Shown here: positions 27,753 through 37,051 of the stretch, one piece after another
Layout: the number at the start of each line of letters is the position of its first letter
Position numbering within the stretch: the first letter of the stretch is position 1
NCBI RefSeq assembly: GCF_002847505.1
Contig: NZ_MXAV01000004.1
Coordinates: 62,001 to 126,000 of the forward strand
Length of the DNA stretch: 64,000 bases
DNA from: Acidithiobacillus marinus
Lineage (GTDB): Bacteria; Pseudomonadota; Gammaproteobacteria; Acidithiobacillales; Acidithiobacillaceae
Direction: 5' to 3'
Notes under the pieces: generated by a model
Database searches by the model: none
Seen by the model: the letters and a program-made list of their open reading frames with translations, nothing else
What the model was told of the DNA's origin: nothing
Made by a program: the position numbers and the translations under genes

Positions 27753-28766
27753 CTAAAGAATGGGTTTCAGCAATTTGACCCAGCCTGGAGCACCACCAGT
27801 ATTGATGGTCACCGAGGCGCTGGTACCAATCCGCAGGGGCAGCTTGGGATCAGGATCGGTGATCATCACCCGCACGGGGACGCGTTGGGTGACCTTTACC
27901 CAGTTACCTGTGGCATTTTCCGGGGGTAGCAGGGAGAAGGCATTTCCGGCACCACCACTCAAACTCACCACCCGGCCTTTGAAAGAGTGGTTGGGGTACA
28001 TGTCTACCTGAATGCTAGCCTTTTGCCCTGGATGCACCCGGTCCAGATCCGTTTCTTTATAGTTCGCTTCTACCCAGTACTCGGCGTTACCAATGAGCGG
28101 AAATAGATTTTGATTAACGTTTACTACATCACCCACATGAATTTTGTCGACCTTGCTGACTACCCCGGTGATGGGCGCATAGAGAGTCGTTTCCGAAAGG
28201 TACATTTTGGCAGTACCCAAGGTTGCCTTGGCAGCAGCAATCCGGGCGGCGTTGAGGCTTTGCTGAGCGCGGGTGGCAGACAGATTGGCTTTTTCGGCCT
28301 GTAATTGTGCCATGGCGCCTTTGGCTGCGGTCATCCGGTTATCCGCTTCCTGCGCGGACAAGTATTTTTGCGCCGCCAAGGCTGCCGCCCGCTGGGCGTT
28401 GCGCTGGGCGTTCTGATAGTTGATCTGGTCGGCACTGACCCGTGCTTCGGCAGCCGCAATGTTGGCCTGAATGGCGCTGGTCTGACGTTCAGCCTGGGCC
28501 AGTTCCGCTTTGGCTTTTTGCACGTCGTAACGGTAAGCCTCTGGATCAATTTTGACCAGGGGCTGACCGGCCTTGACTACTTGATTGTCTTTGACATAAA
28601 TATCGACAATATGCCCGGTTACCCGGGGGGCAATGTTGACCACATGAGCGTGAATATAAGCATCATCCGTACTGGGGTAATAGTCGGCAATCTGAAAATA
28701 GGCATAGGCACCGAAAGCGACAATAATGAGGATGATCAGGACTACAAAGCGTTTGAGCCAGCGCAT
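27753..28766 (-). CDS. EmrA/HlyD-type membrane fusion protein
   Basis: The protein has 337 residues from the ATG at 28766, where AAGGATAG supplies the ribosome site. One N-terminal anchor (FVVLIILIIVAFGAYAYF) is followed by the biotinyl-lipoyl halves (TDDAYIHAHVVNIAPRVTGHI and TLYAPITGVVSKVDKIHVGD), a long coiled coil rich in Ala and Gln, and a beta-barrel with ANYKETDLDRVHPGQ. Such proteins link an inner-membrane MFS or ABC pump to an outer-membrane channel. No pump gene is adjacent on either side, so it looks orphaned here. A TGACCGTTCGGTT site lies upstream. Confidence 0.85.
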   Translation of the reverse strand: MRWLKRFVVLIILIIVAFGAYAYFQIADYYPSTDDAYIHAHVVNIAPRVTGHIVDIYVKDNQVVKAGQPLVKIDPEAYRYDVQKAKAELAQAERQTSAIQANIAAAEARVSADQINYQNAQRNAQRAAALAAQKYLSAQEADNRMTAAKGAMAQLQAEKANLSATRAQQSLNAARIAAAKATLGTAKMYLSETTLYAPITGVVSKVDKIHVGDVVNVNQNLFPLIGNAEYWVEANYKETDLDRVHPGQKASIQVDMYPNHSFKGRVVSLSGGAGNAFSLLPPENATGNWVKVTQRVPVRVMITDPDPKLPLRIGTSASVTINTGGAPGWVKLLKPIL

Positions 28767-28926
28767 AACTATCCTTATGTTGCAATGACAGCAGCCGATT
28801 CCAGAACCGGGCCATAAAACAATCGAAAAATTCCGTATATACTCTGTTTCAGCGGTTTTCATCAGGGCGAATTGCCACACTCAGCCTGTTGTATATTTTT
28901 GACAGGACGAGCTGTAAATCGCATAC

Positions 28927-28941
28927 TGACCGTTCGGTTGA
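28927..28941. promoter_or_regulatory. Possible TetR-type operator between the fusion-protein and PagL-like genes
   Basis: TGACCGTTCGGTTGA shares TGACC and GGT with the perfect site at 25278-25291 (TGACC-GATT-GGTCA) and has the same four-base centre spacing. It lies about 160 bases upstream of the fusion-protein ATG and 64 bases upstream of the PagL-like ATG. One arm is imperfect, so this is tentative. Confidence 0.4.
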
Positions 28942-29004
28942 CACCTTAACCTAAACACTGGATGTCGGCAAGATGACGCAACAAATACATTCTAAGGAGT
29001 AATC

Positions 29005-29562
29005 ATGAAAAACAAGCAGTGGGTCTGGGCTTTCGGCGGTGCAGTTCTCGGACTGATGGTCTCGGCCCCGGCCATGGCGGATGGAGAAGGTCTGCATATT
29101 ATTCAAGGCGGGCCCTCGTATTTTAATATTGGTTTGGGGGCTTTCAATGCGGCGGGCGTGACCCCTGGCCCCGGCTATAGTAATGATACCTTGCCAATGA
29201 TTGACCTGGAGTATCAAACCGGAGCCAAGTTGTTCGGTATTGGCGCTGTCTATGGATTGATGGCGAACACCAATGGCGGTTTCATGGGCTATACCGGATT
29301 TTATACGGATGTGGCCTGGGATCACTGGGTACTGACCCCGGTACTCGCCATGGGCGGATATCATCAAGGTCGTGGCAAGTATCTGGATGGTACTTTCCAG
29401 TTTCGTCTGGAGCTGAGCCTGGATTATCAGTTTGCCAACCAATCCCGTTTTGGTCTGAAAATCGCGCATATTTCTAACGCCTACATCAAAGATAGCGATC
29501 CCGGCGAAGATGAAATCATGCTCAATTACTCCATGCCCCTGTCTTTCGGGGAGCATTCCTGA
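29005..29562 (+). CDS. PagL-like lipid A 3-O-deacylase (acyloxyacyl hydrolase family)
   Basis: The protein has 185 residues. A signal peptide ends at about AMA-DGE (residue 25). The rest alternates as beta strands of a small outer-membrane barrel. The C-terminal block RFGLKIAHISNAYIKDSDPGEDE matches the PagL catalytic His-Ser pair (H-x-S-N-A) followed by a P-G motif. PagL removes an acyl chain from position 3 of lipid A in the outer membrane. AAGGAG at 28994-28999 is an excellent ribosome site. The final strand is short but reaches an aromatic/hydrophobic end. Confidence 0.75.
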   Translation: MKNKQWVWAFGGAVLGLMVSAPAMADGEGLHIIQGGPSYFNIGLGAFNAAGVTPGPGYSNDTLPMIDLEYQTGAKLFGIGAVYGLMANTNGGFMGYTGFYTDVAWDHWVLTPVLAMGGYHQGRGKYLDGTFQFRLELSLDYQFANQSRFGLKIAHISNAYIKDSDPGEDEIMLNYSMPLSFGEHS

Positions 29563-29570
29563 CAGAACTA

Positions 29571-29610
29571 CGGATAATCCCCCTGCTGTTTAGGGAATTC
29601 GGATTATCCG
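29571..29610. repeat. Inverted repeat between the convergent PagL-like and bioB genes
   Basis: CGGATAATCC (29571-29580) and GGATTATCCG (29601-29610) are perfect complements, with CCCT/AGGG adding pairs inside. The right arm covers the bioB stop codon (29604-29606). It probably folds as a hairpin that ends both transcripts, although no long T-run follows. Confidence 0.7.
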
Positions 29611-30548
29611 GCGTGCAGTCCCAGTTTTTCAAAGAGCATCTGGTCATGACTGCTGCTGGCATTATCGGTTGTCAGCAAACGGTCTCCCAGAAAAATACTA
29701 TTGGCACCGGCCAGAAAAGCCAGAGCTTGCAACTCGTCACTCATGCTTTCCCGTCCTGCGGAGAGTCGCACATAGGCTTCGGGAAACATCACCCGGGCTA
29801 CCGCAATGGTGCGCACAAATTCCAACCCGTCGATAGGTGGGGCTGATTCCAGTGGAGTGCCGGGAATGGGGACCAGGGCATTGATAGGAATGCTTTCCGG
29901 AGCCTGGGGGAGTTGTGACAGCACTTGCAACATCCGCGCCCGGTCCCGGCGCGATTCACCCATGCCCAGAATCCCGCCGCTACAGATTTTGATGCCCGCA
30001 TCACGAACTGCTTCCAGGGTGTCCAGACGATCCTGAAAACTGCGAGTATGAATCACTTCGCCATAAAACTCCGGCGAGGTGTCCAGGTTGTGATTGTAAT
30101 AATCCAGCCCAGCCGCCTGCAGACGCTCGGCCTGACTGTTTTTTAGCATGCCCAGGGTGACACAGCTTTCCAGCCCGTATTCCTTGACGATCTGAATCAT
30201 GGCAGCGACTTTTTCGATATCCTTATCATGGGGAGCGCGCCAGGCCGCACCCATGCAAAGCCGTTGCGCACCATTGGCCTTGGCAGCCGCTGCAGCGCTC
30301 CGTACGGCTTCGAGATCCATCAAGGCCTCGGATTTCAGGTCGCTGGAATGATGCACACTTTGTGAGCAATAACCGCAGTCTTCCGGGCATCCTCCGGTTT
30401 TGATGGACAGCAAGGTGGAGCACTGAATGGTATTGGCATCAAAATGCTGACGATGCACTTGTTGTGCGGCAAAAATCAGATCGTTGAAAGGCCGGGCGTA
30501 GATTTCGAGAATATGGTCCAGGCTATACGCATGGGAAGCTGTCGTCAT
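29604..30548 (-). CDS. bioB: Biotin synthase (radical SAM)
   Basis: The protein has 314 residues. [11 protein letters not shown] is the radical-SAM C-X3-C-X2-C cluster motif. [25 protein letters not shown] and [12 protein letters not shown] are BioB-specific. The second 2Fe-2S cluster is the sulfur donor to dethiobiotin. It sits 37 bases downstream of yggT in a minus-strand run with yggS and proC, far from the bioFHCD operon, so the last step is controlled separately. Confidence 0.96.
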   Translation of the reverse strand: MTTASHAYSLDHILEIYARPFNDLIFAAQQVHRQHFDANTIQCSTLLSIKTGGCPEDCGYCSQSVHHSSDLKSEALMDLEAVRSAAAAAKANGAQRLCMGAAWRAPHDKDIEKVAAMIQIVKEYGLESCVTLGMLKNSQAERLQAAGLDYYNHNLDTSPEFYGEVIHTRSFQDRLDTLEAVRDAGIKICSGGILGMGESRRDRARMLQVLSQLPQAPESIPINALVPIPGTPLESAPPIDGLEFVRTIAVARVMFPEAYVRLSAGRESMSDELQALAFLAGANSIFLGDRLLTTDNASSSHDQMLFEKLGLHAG

Positions 30549-30585
30549 GGTGGATTCCGATTGGTTTTAAAAGGTGACGGGCGTA

Positions 30586-30867
30586 TTAAACGCCGCCCAG
30601 GTTGAGAATGGCATTGACCAGCAGACCTTTCAATAACTCAATGAGCAAGAGGGCTACCAGGGGACTGAGATCCATTCCGCCCAGGGGCGGAATAATGCGT
30701 TGCAGAGGATAAAGAATTGGCCCGGTCACCCGGTCGAGAAAATGCACAATCGGGTTGCGGGGATCGGGTTGTACCCAGGATAAGATGGCGCGAATGAGGA
30801 TAGCCCAGAACAGCAGGGTGAGGACCAGGTCGGTCAGCCGCGCCATTTCGATACTGATGCTATTCAT
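30586..30867 (-). CDS. YggT family membrane protein
   Basis: The protein has 93 residues with two hydrophobic regions. RAILSWVQPDPRNPIVHFLDRVTGPILYPLQRI is the conserved YggT core (positions about 25-57, quoted in part: LSWVQPDPRNP and VTGPILYPLQ). YggT proteins are linked to envelope stress, cell shape and ion homeostasis without a firm biochemical role. It overlaps proC by four bases, the very common yggS-proC-yggT arrangement. Confidence 0.88.
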   Translation of the reverse strand: MNSISIEMARLTDLVLTLLFWAILIRAILSWVQPDPRNPIVHFLDRVTGPILYPLQRIIPPLGGMDLSPLVALLLIELLKGLLVNAILNLGGV

Positions 30868-31691
30868 GCAGTTGTCTTCAGCAACTGACTCAATATGCGT
30901 CCACGTTCAGCAGCAGCTGCCAAGGCGCGCTGCGCGAGGGGACGCAACTGTTCTTCCCAGACGGCCAATCCCGCCGCCGTGGTTCCTCCCGGGCTGGTCA
31001 CTTGATGGCGCAGTTCACTGGGGCTGGCCGAATTGGCGGCAGCCATCTGGGCCGTTCCCAGAACGGTTTGTAACGCCAGTGCCCGGGCTGTGACCCGATC
31101 CAGACCCTGGAGTACGGCTGCGTCTTCCAGAGCTTCCAGAAACAATAGCACATAGGCCGGGCCGCTTCCGGCCAGTGCCGTGGCCGTATCCATCAAGGCT
31201 TCATCGTGGAGCCAGAAGACCTTGCCGACTCCGGCAAAAATTTGTTGCACCGTATCACACTGATTGGCGCTGACTGTTGCTGTGGCAAACAAAGAAGTGG
31301 CTCCTGCACCGATCTGCGCGGGTGTATTGGGCATGGCACGAACCACCGGCGTTTCTTCGCCCAACAATGTCGTGATTTGTGCACTGGAAATACCCGCCGC
31401 CACGGATACAAAAAGAGCCGACGCACTACGCAAGCTGTCTCGCCATTCCTTGAGGACAGCAGGCATTTGTTTGGGTTTGGCGGCGTAGATGACCACGCTA
31501 TTCTCCGGTAGCTTTTCCGCTTGAGCAGGACAACTGCGTACCCCGAATTCCTCTGCAAGTGCTCCCCGATGCAGATTACTGGGCGCGTGTACCTGTATGT
31601 TCGGGCCGGCAATACCCTGTTGACGCATTCCCGAAATAAGCGCGCGGGCCATATTGCCTGCGCCGATAAAAACAATTTGTGGTTCAGTCAT
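30864..31691 (-). CDS. proC: Pyrroline-5-carboxylate reductase
   Basis: The protein has 275 residues. The N-terminal Rossmann motif FIGAGNMARALISGM, the block VVRAMPNTPAQIGAGAT, and the C-terminal ALQTVLGTAQMAA / LRHQVTSPGGTTAAGL are diagnostic. It reduces pyrroline-5-carboxylate to proline. The synthesis gene proB lies at 43735-44856 and the catabolic putA at 62116, so both directions of proline metabolism are in the window. Confidence 0.95.
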   Translation of the reverse strand: MTEPQIVFIGAGNMARALISGMRQQGIAGPNIQVHAPSNLHRGALAEEFGVRSCPAQAEKLPENSVVIYAAKPKQMPAVLKEWRDSLRSASALFVSVAAGISSAQITTLLGEETPVVRAMPNTPAQIGAGATSLFATATVSANQCDTVQQIFAGVGKVFWLHDEALMDTATALAGSGPAYVLLFLEALEDAAVLQGLDRVTARALALQTVLGTAQMAAANSASPSELRHQVTSPGGTTAAGLAVWEEQLRPLAQRALAAAAERGRILSQLLKTTA

Positions 31692-32359
31692 GATCGCTCC
31701 TGGTGACGGCTGCCAAACAAAATGGTGCCCAGTCGGACTTCGGTGGCACCATGGGCCAAAGCCTGGATATAGTCCTCTGAGGTGCCCATGGACAAGGTGT
31801 CCAGATCGGGGTATTTACCAGTGTTCTGCAGCATATGAAATAATGATTGCATCTGGGCAAAGTTGCTTCGGGCCTGATGTTGATCAGGATGTACCAGCGC
31901 CATCAGTCCGCGCAAGCGCAGATGCTCCAGCGCCTGGATGTTGTCTGCCAGTTCTCCCAGTGCCTCCGGAGGACATCCGCCTTTGCTGTCTTCCGCGCTG
32001 ATGGCTACTTCAATCAACACGTTGAGTTTGGTGGTGGCGCCTTGCCGTGCCGCGTTCAGACGCTGGGCGATGAGCGTGCGGTCCACACTTTCTACCCAGT
32101 CAAATTGTCGCGCAATCTCGCCCGTTTTATTGCGCTGAATCTGGCCTATGAAATGCCAGCAAATAGACTCCAGGTCCTGCAGTGCTGCCTGTTTTTCCAG
32201 GGCTTCCTGCAAATAGTTTTCGCCGAAATGGCGCAGCCCCAGAGCATGGGCTTCCCGCAGCACACTGGCGGGAACCCGCTTGCTGACCGCCAAAAGTGTA
32301 ATTGCGGCCCTTGCAGGCATGGCGCGTTGCACCTGGGCTAAATTTTCAGCGAGTGACAT
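31688..32359 (-). CDS. YggS-type pyridoxal phosphate homeostasis protein
   Basis: The protein has 223 residues from the ATG at 32359, which has GGGAG just upstream. LLAVSKRVPASVLREAHALGLRHFGENYLQEA contains the PLP Lys (in AVSK) and the GENY motif. WHFIGQIQRNK and LSMGTSEDYIQALAHGATEVRLGTILFG complete the fold. It has no known catalytic activity and binds PLP. It is first in the yggS-proC-yggT-bioB run and divergent from pilT. Confidence 0.93.
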   Translation of the reverse strand: MSLAENLAQVQRAMPARAAITLLAVSKRVPASVLREAHALGLRHFGENYLQEALEKQAALQDLESICWHFIGQIQRNKTGEIARQFDWVESVDRTLIAQRLNAARQGATTKLNVLIEVAISAEDSKGGCPPEALGELADNIQALEHLRLRGLMALVHPDQHQARSNFAQMQSLFHMLQNTGKYPDLDTLSMGTSEDYIQALAHGATEVRLGTILFGSRHQERS

Positions 32360-32485
32360 GCAGCTCCCGAACGTGGGCGAAATGGCCAAGGTCGACTATA
32401 TTAACGCCCAAAGGACCTGATGCCCAAATAACGGCCAAATGATGGCCAGATGATGAGATCCCCGTACCCAGTGGAGAGTAGAACA

Positions 32486-33535
32486 ATGGATATCGCCGAA
32501 TTGCTCACCTTTGCCGTGAAAAACAACGCCTCGGATACACATATTTCAGCGGGGCTGGCCCCCATGCTGCGCATCAACGGCGACATGCGCCCCCTGAATG
32601 TGGAGGCGTTGGATAGCAAGGCCGTCCACGCGATGATCTATGACATCATGTCGGATTCCCAGCGTAAATGGTATGAAGAAAACCTCGAAATAGATTTTGC
32701 CTATGAACTACCGGGCATCGCCCGGTTTCGGGTCAATGCCTTTAATCAGGATCGGGGGCCAGCGGCGGCATTTCGGACCATTCCTGCCAAGGTGCTGAGT
32801 CTGGAAGAGTTGAACGCTCCTAAATCGTTCACTGAGATTATCAATATCCCCCGAGGGCTCGTGTTGGTGACGGGGCCGACCGGATCCGGAAAGTCCACGA
32901 CTCTGGCGGCCATGGTTGACCACATCAACGCCAATCGTCCGGATCACATCATTACTATCGAAGATCCCATCGAATTTATCCATACGGCTAAAAAGTCGCT
33001 GGTGAATCAGCGTGAGGTGGGGCCCAATACCCATTCCTTCGAAAACGCCCTGCGTTCGGCCTTGCGTGAAGATCCGGACATCATTCTGGTGGGTGAATTG
33101 CGGGACCTGGAAACCATGCGTCTGGCCTTGACTGCCGCCGAAACCGGACACATTGTATTTGCTACCCTGCACACCAGTTCTGCTCCAAAAACCATTGATC
33201 GTATTGTCGATTCCTTTCCGGGTGGGGAAAAAGACATGGTTCGCGCCATGCTCTCTGAGTCTTTGCGAGCGGTCATCTCCCAGACGCTGCTCAAGACCGC
33301 CGACGGTAAGGGTCGGGTACCGGCCCATGAAATCATGATCGCCACACCCGCCATTCGTAATCTGATTCGCGAAAACAAGGTGGCGCAGATGTATTCAGTG
33401 ATTCAGACCGGGCAAAATCAAGGGATGCAAACTCTGGATCAGTGTCTTGGAGATCTGGTGCGGGCGCACAAAATCACCCGCGAAGAAGCCATGCGTCGGG
33501 TGCAGAATAAAGATAGTTTCATGAACGTGGCCTGA
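32486..33535 (+). CDS. pilT: Type IV pilus retraction ATPase PilT
   Basis: The protein has 349 residues from the ATG at 32486 (GTGGAGAG upstream), the usual PilT length. Walker A is TGPTGSGKSTTLAAM. The Asp box (ITIEDPIEF), AIRNLIRENK and the His box (TGHIVFATLHTSSAPKTIDRIVDSFP) follow. It powers pilus retraction for twitching motility and DNA uptake. pilU follows ten bases later. Confidence 0.96.
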   Translation: MDIAELLTFAVKNNASDTHISAGLAPMLRINGDMRPLNVEALDSKAVHAMIYDIMSDSQRKWYEENLEIDFAYELPGIARFRVNAFNQDRGPAAAFRTIPAKVLSLEELNAPKSFTEIINIPRGLVLVTGPTGSGKSTTLAAMVDHINANRPDHIITIEDPIEFIHTAKKSLVNQREVGPNTHSFENALRSALREDPDIILVGELRDLETMRLALTAAETGHIVFATLHTSSAPKTIDRIVDSFPGGEKDMVRAMLSESLRAVISQTLLKTADGKGRVPAHEIMIATPAIRNLIRENKVAQMYSVIQTGQNQGMQTLDQCLGDLVRAHKITREEAMRRVQNKDSFMNVA

Positions 33536-33545
33536 GGACGATGGC

Positions 33546-34670
33546 ATGTCGGTACTGGATGATTTGTTGACGTTGATGGTCGAAAAAAATGGTTCGGATC
33601 TTTATCTGACGGTGGGTTCCCCGCCGGTCATGAAAATCGACGAACGCGCGGTGAGCCTGGGCACGGATACTTTAAAGCCCGGCCAGGTGCTGGGTCTGGC
33701 CAAGGAAATTCTGGGGATGGAACGTCTGCAAGAGTTTCAGCATGAAAAAGAAGTGAATATGGCGATTTCGGCCACAGGGATCGGCCGTTTTCGGGTCAAC
33801 GGTTTTTACCAGCGCGGGGAATTGAGTTTTGTTCTGCGCGCCATCAAAACCCAGATTCCGACATTGGAACAGCTCAAGTTACCGCCAATTCTCAAGGACC
33901 TCGCCATGACCTCCCGGGGCTTGGTCCTGTTTGTGGGGGCGACGGGTTCGGGCAAAAGTACCTCTCTAGCCTCCATGATTCAGTTTCGTAACCAGAATGC
34001 TGCCGGGCATATTCTCACGATTGAGGATCCTATTGAGTATATTCATAAAAACAGCAAATCCATCGTCAATCAGCGCGAGGTAGGGATTGATACGCTCACC
34101 TATGAAAGAGCGCTGGAAAATGCTCTGCGCGAAGCCCCCGATGTGATTCTGATCGGCGAAGTACGCAATCGGGATACCATGGATCATGCCATGGCCTATG
34201 CGGAAACCGGTCATTTGTGCATGTCTACCCTGCATGCCAATAACGCCAACCAGGCCATCGAGCGTATCATCAACTTTTTTCCTGAAGATCGTAAAAAACA
34301 ATTGTTGATGGATTTGTCACTGAACTTGAAGGCTGTCGTTTCTCAGCGCCTGCTGCCCATCAAGGGCCAGGCGGGACGTATTGCAGCGATGGAAGTGCTG
34401 ATCAATACGCCGGCGATTGCCGATCTGATTTATAAAGGGGAGGTGGGTTTGCTTAAAGAGGCGATGGGGCGAACCAATGATGTAGGGATGCAAACTTTCG
34501 ATCAAAGCCTGCTTACACTCTACGCCGATGGTCTGGTCGAATACGAAGACGCTCTTCGCGCGGCTGATTCCCAAAATGATCTGCGCTTGGCCATCAAACA
34601 GGATTGCCTGCGTCGGGGACTGGACGATCCAGGGGCAAACCGTTCTGCCGAAGCTAAGTGGCAGGTTTGA
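33546..34670 (+). CDS. pilU: PilT-dependent retraction ATPase PilU
   Basis: The protein has 374 residues. Walker A is GATGSGKSTSLASM and the Asp box is LTIEDPIEYIH. TGHLCMSTLHANNANQAIERIINFFPED and the RKKQLLMDLSLNLKAVVSQRL block distinguish PilU from PilT. It assists retraction under load. Its 3' end overlaps the next start by 13 bases. Confidence 0.94.
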   Translation: MSVLDDLLTLMVEKNGSDLYLTVGSPPVMKIDERAVSLGTDTLKPGQVLGLAKEILGMERLQEFQHEKEVNMAISATGIGRFRVNGFYQRGELSFVLRAIKTQIPTLEQLKLPPILKDLAMTSRGLVLFVGATGSGKSTSLASMIQFRNQNAAGHILTIEDPIEYIHKNSKSIVNQREVGIDTLTYERALENALREAPDVILIGEVRNRDTMDHAMAYAETGHLCMSTLHANNANQAIERIINFFPEDRKKQLLMDLSLNLKAVVSQRLLPIKGQAGRIAAMEVLINTPAIADLIYKGEVGLLKEAMGRTNDVGMQTFDQSLLTLYADGLVEYEDALRAADSQNDLRLAIKQDCLRRGLDDPGANRSAEAKWQV

Positions 34671-35875
34671 CGGTAGTTCCTTTGGAGTGGGTGTTGGATA
34701 CCCTGATGATTGGGGTTTTGCTCGCCTGGCTGGTCCTGTTTTTTGGCCGGGGTTATTTCTGGCGTGCTGATCAGCGCCTATCCGCTCTATCGGTAACAAG
34801 TCTCGAAAAAAAACAAGCTTCGGCGGAGTCCCTGCCTGCGGTCATCGCCATTGTTCCCGCACGCAATGAAGCCGAAGGGATTGGCCCCTGTGTCAGCGCC
34901 CTGCTCAGTCAGCATTATCCAGGTGCCTTGCGGGTGATGGTGGTAGACGATCAGAGCACCGACGGCACGGCAGATATTGCCAGGGCTGCGGCGGAAAGCA
35001 TCGGCGCCGCAGAGCGTCTGCAGATTCTTGCCGGCAAGGCCCTTCCCGAAGGGTGGGCCGGTAAGGTCTGGGCCATGCATCAGGGTGTTGCGGCAGCCGG
35101 GGATGCACCGCTCCTCTGGTTTACCGATGCGGATATCGTCCACGGCCCGGATGTCCTGCAGAGACTGGTACTTCATCAGCAGCAAGAGCATCGCGCCCTG
35201 GTGTCCTTGATGGTGATGTTGTCCTGCCGCAGTTTCTGGGAACGCTTGCTGATTCCTCCCTTTATTTTCTTTTTTCAGATGCTCTACCCCTTTCCCTGGG
35301 TCAATGACCTGCGCCGTAACCTGGCCGGGGCCGCAGGAGGTTGTATGTTGTTGCGGCGGGATGCGCTGCTGCAGGCTGGGGGTTTTGCCGCCATGCGGGG
35401 AGCGTTGATTGATGATTGCACCCTGGCGGCTTTATTGAAAAAACAAGGCCCCATTTGGCTGGGATTAGGGACCGAAAGCCATAGTTTGCGCGATTACCGC
35501 CATCTCGACGAAATCTGGCGGATGGTAACTCGTTCGGCTTATGTGCAGCTGCAGTTCAGTCCCTGGCGCCTGTTGGAAGCCACTTTCGGAATGCTCTTTC
35601 TTTATGCCGCTCCGGTCATCATGCTGGTTGTCGGATTATGCTTGCAGCAATGGCTCTGGACGACACTGTCAGGGCTCGCTCTGGGGCTGATGGCCTGGGC
35701 TTATGCTCCCAGTGTCAGGTTGTATGCTTTGAAAGGCCTCTGGGTATTGACTCTGCCCGTGGCCGCCATGTTCTATACCCTAATGACCCTGGATTCCGCC
35801 CGTCGTCACTATCTGGGTCGGGGTGGCGCTTGGAAAGGGCGCCACTACGATCAATCGGGAGAAAAACAGCCTTGA
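34658..35875 (+). CDS. hpnB: Hopanoid-associated glycosyltransferase HpnB
   Basis: The protein has 405 residues. It is a GT2 enzyme (VIAIVPARNEAEGI, VVDDQSTDGTADIA, WFTDADIVHGPD) with an N-terminal membrane helix and C-terminal membrane segments. LAGKALPEGWAGKVWAMHQG and the RRNLAGAAGGCMLLRR block match the HpnB group found beside hopanoid genes. The start is GTG at 34658 inside pilU. TTG at 34667 is possible. Other hopanoid genes are not in the window, so the role is from family only. Confidence 0.85.
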   Translation: MAGLTVVPLEWVLDTLMIGVLLAWLVLFFGRGYFWRADQRLSALSVTSLEKKQASAESLPAVIAIVPARNEAEGIGPCVSALLSQHYPGALRVMVVDDQSTDGTADIARAAAESIGAAERLQILAGKALPEGWAGKVWAMHQGVAAAGDAPLLWFTDADIVHGPDVLQRLVLHQQQEHRALVSLMVMLSCRSFWERLLIPPFIFFFQMLYPFPWVNDLRRNLAGAAGGCMLLRRDALLQAGGFAAMRGALIDDCTLAALLKKQGPIWLGLGTESHSLRDYRHLDEIWRMVTRSAYVQLQFSPWRLLEATFGMLFLYAAPVIMLVVGLCLQQWLWTTLSGLALGLMAWAYAPSVRLYALKGLWVLTLPVAAMFYTLMTLDSARRHYLGRGGAWKGRHYDQSGEKQP

Positions 35876-35892
35876 TCAGGCGGCTTATCTGC

Positions 35893-37020
35893 TTAGCGAT
35901 AATGGAGCAGATAACGCCATTCAAAAGCCATTTTGGCGGCGTGCCAGAGGGGGTTGGGCACAACGCTGGCGTGGTCCTTGTTGCGGAACACCATGATGCC
36001 ACTGTCGAGGGTGTCGACAATGCACACCAGTTCTGCCCGAAACGCTTTATCAGAAGGCCTGTTCTGGAGATGCAATAGGGCGTTGTGGACCGCCGCTTGC
36101 GCCTGCAGATCGGCGGTATGTCCTTGTTTAGGAAGCCAGTCGGGACTGTTCGCATAAGAGCCTGCATCTCCCACCACAAAAACCCCCGGGTGCTCAGAGA
36201 CCTGACAGTATTCATCCGCCTGAATAAAGCCGCCAGCAGATAGCGGCAGTCCCGATGCTGCTGCCCAATCGGGGCCGGTCATCCCGGGTATGAACAGAAT
36301 CAGATCTGCGGCAATATCGCCGCCTTCGGTCATGACTTTGTCCGCAGCAAATCCGCTGATTTTGTGGCCCAAGTGAGTCTGAATATGACGTTTCTCCATT
36401 TCATTCAGCAATCCCGCCACGGCTGTGGCACCAAGTCGATTCCCCGGCTCTTTCATGGGGTTGAAAAACACCAGTTGGATCTGTTCACGCTTGCCGATTT
36501 TGCGCAGATAGCTATCAATCCCAAAGAGCAGTTCAAAAACCGGGCCGCCGCGCACTGCTGTCGGTTCCTGGGGATTACCCGCAAAGCCAAAAGCAATGGT
36601 GCCTTTATCCAGAGCCGCCAGGCGATCACGAATTTGCTCCGCCACTGCAATGCCGTCACAAATGGCCAGACTGTGTTCGATGCCCGGCAATTTGCGCAGC
36701 CCCCGCCCACCACTGGCAATAATCAGCACATCGTTGTCGATTTCGCCCTGATCGGTGATGACAGTCCGGCCGGCATTACGCAGTCCGGTGACCCTTCCGG
36801 CATGAAACTGGACCTTTTTGCGCTGAAAAAAGCGCTCCAGGGGGATGCGCAGCTGCTCGCCCTGGCGCATTCCAGTAGGAATCCAGATCAGGCTGGGGTA
36901 ATAAATGAATTCTGCCCGGGGTGCGATGAGGGTGATTTCGGCATCCGGTAACTGCCGACGGATTTGCCGCACTGCCGTCAAACCCCCGAATCCTGCCCCG
37001 ATGATGCTGACTTTATGCAT
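35893..37020 (-). CDS. Sulfide:quinone oxidoreductase-like FAD protein
   Basis: The protein has 375 residues. The FAD dinucleotide motif SIIGAGFGGLTAVRQI is at the N-terminus. IIASGGRGLRKLPG and VFVVGDAGSYANS are further flavin contacts. The fold and C-terminus (AAKMAFEWRYLL) match SQR/FCSD proteins, which pass electrons from sulfide to quinone. The segment TAVRGGPVFELLF lines up with the usual CFGPAYEF region but lacks its redox Cys. A Cys remains in ELVCIVDTLDSG. It may therefore use another substrate or mechanism. It starts 31 bases after the trmB stop. Confidence 0.75.
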   Translation of the reverse strand: MHKVSIIGAGFGGLTAVRQIRRQLPDAEITLIAPRAEFIYYPSLIWIPTGMRQGEQLRIPLERFFQRKKVQFHAGRVTGLRNAGRTVITDQGEIDNDVLIIASGGRGLRKLPGIEHSLAICDGIAVAEQIRDRLAALDKGTIAFGFAGNPQEPTAVRGGPVFELLFGIDSYLRKIGKREQIQLVFFNPMKEPGNRLGATAVAGLLNEMEKRHIQTHLGHKISGFAADKVMTEGGDIAADLILFIPGMTGPDWAAASGLPLSAGGFIQADEYCQVSEHPGVFVVGDAGSYANSPDWLPKQGHTADLQAQAAVHNALLHLQNRPSDKAFRAELVCIVDTLDSGIMVFRNKDHASVVPNPLWHAAKMAFEWRYLLHYR

Positions 37021-37051
37021 GTTGCCTCCTCACTGATGGTTTTGTGTGAAA

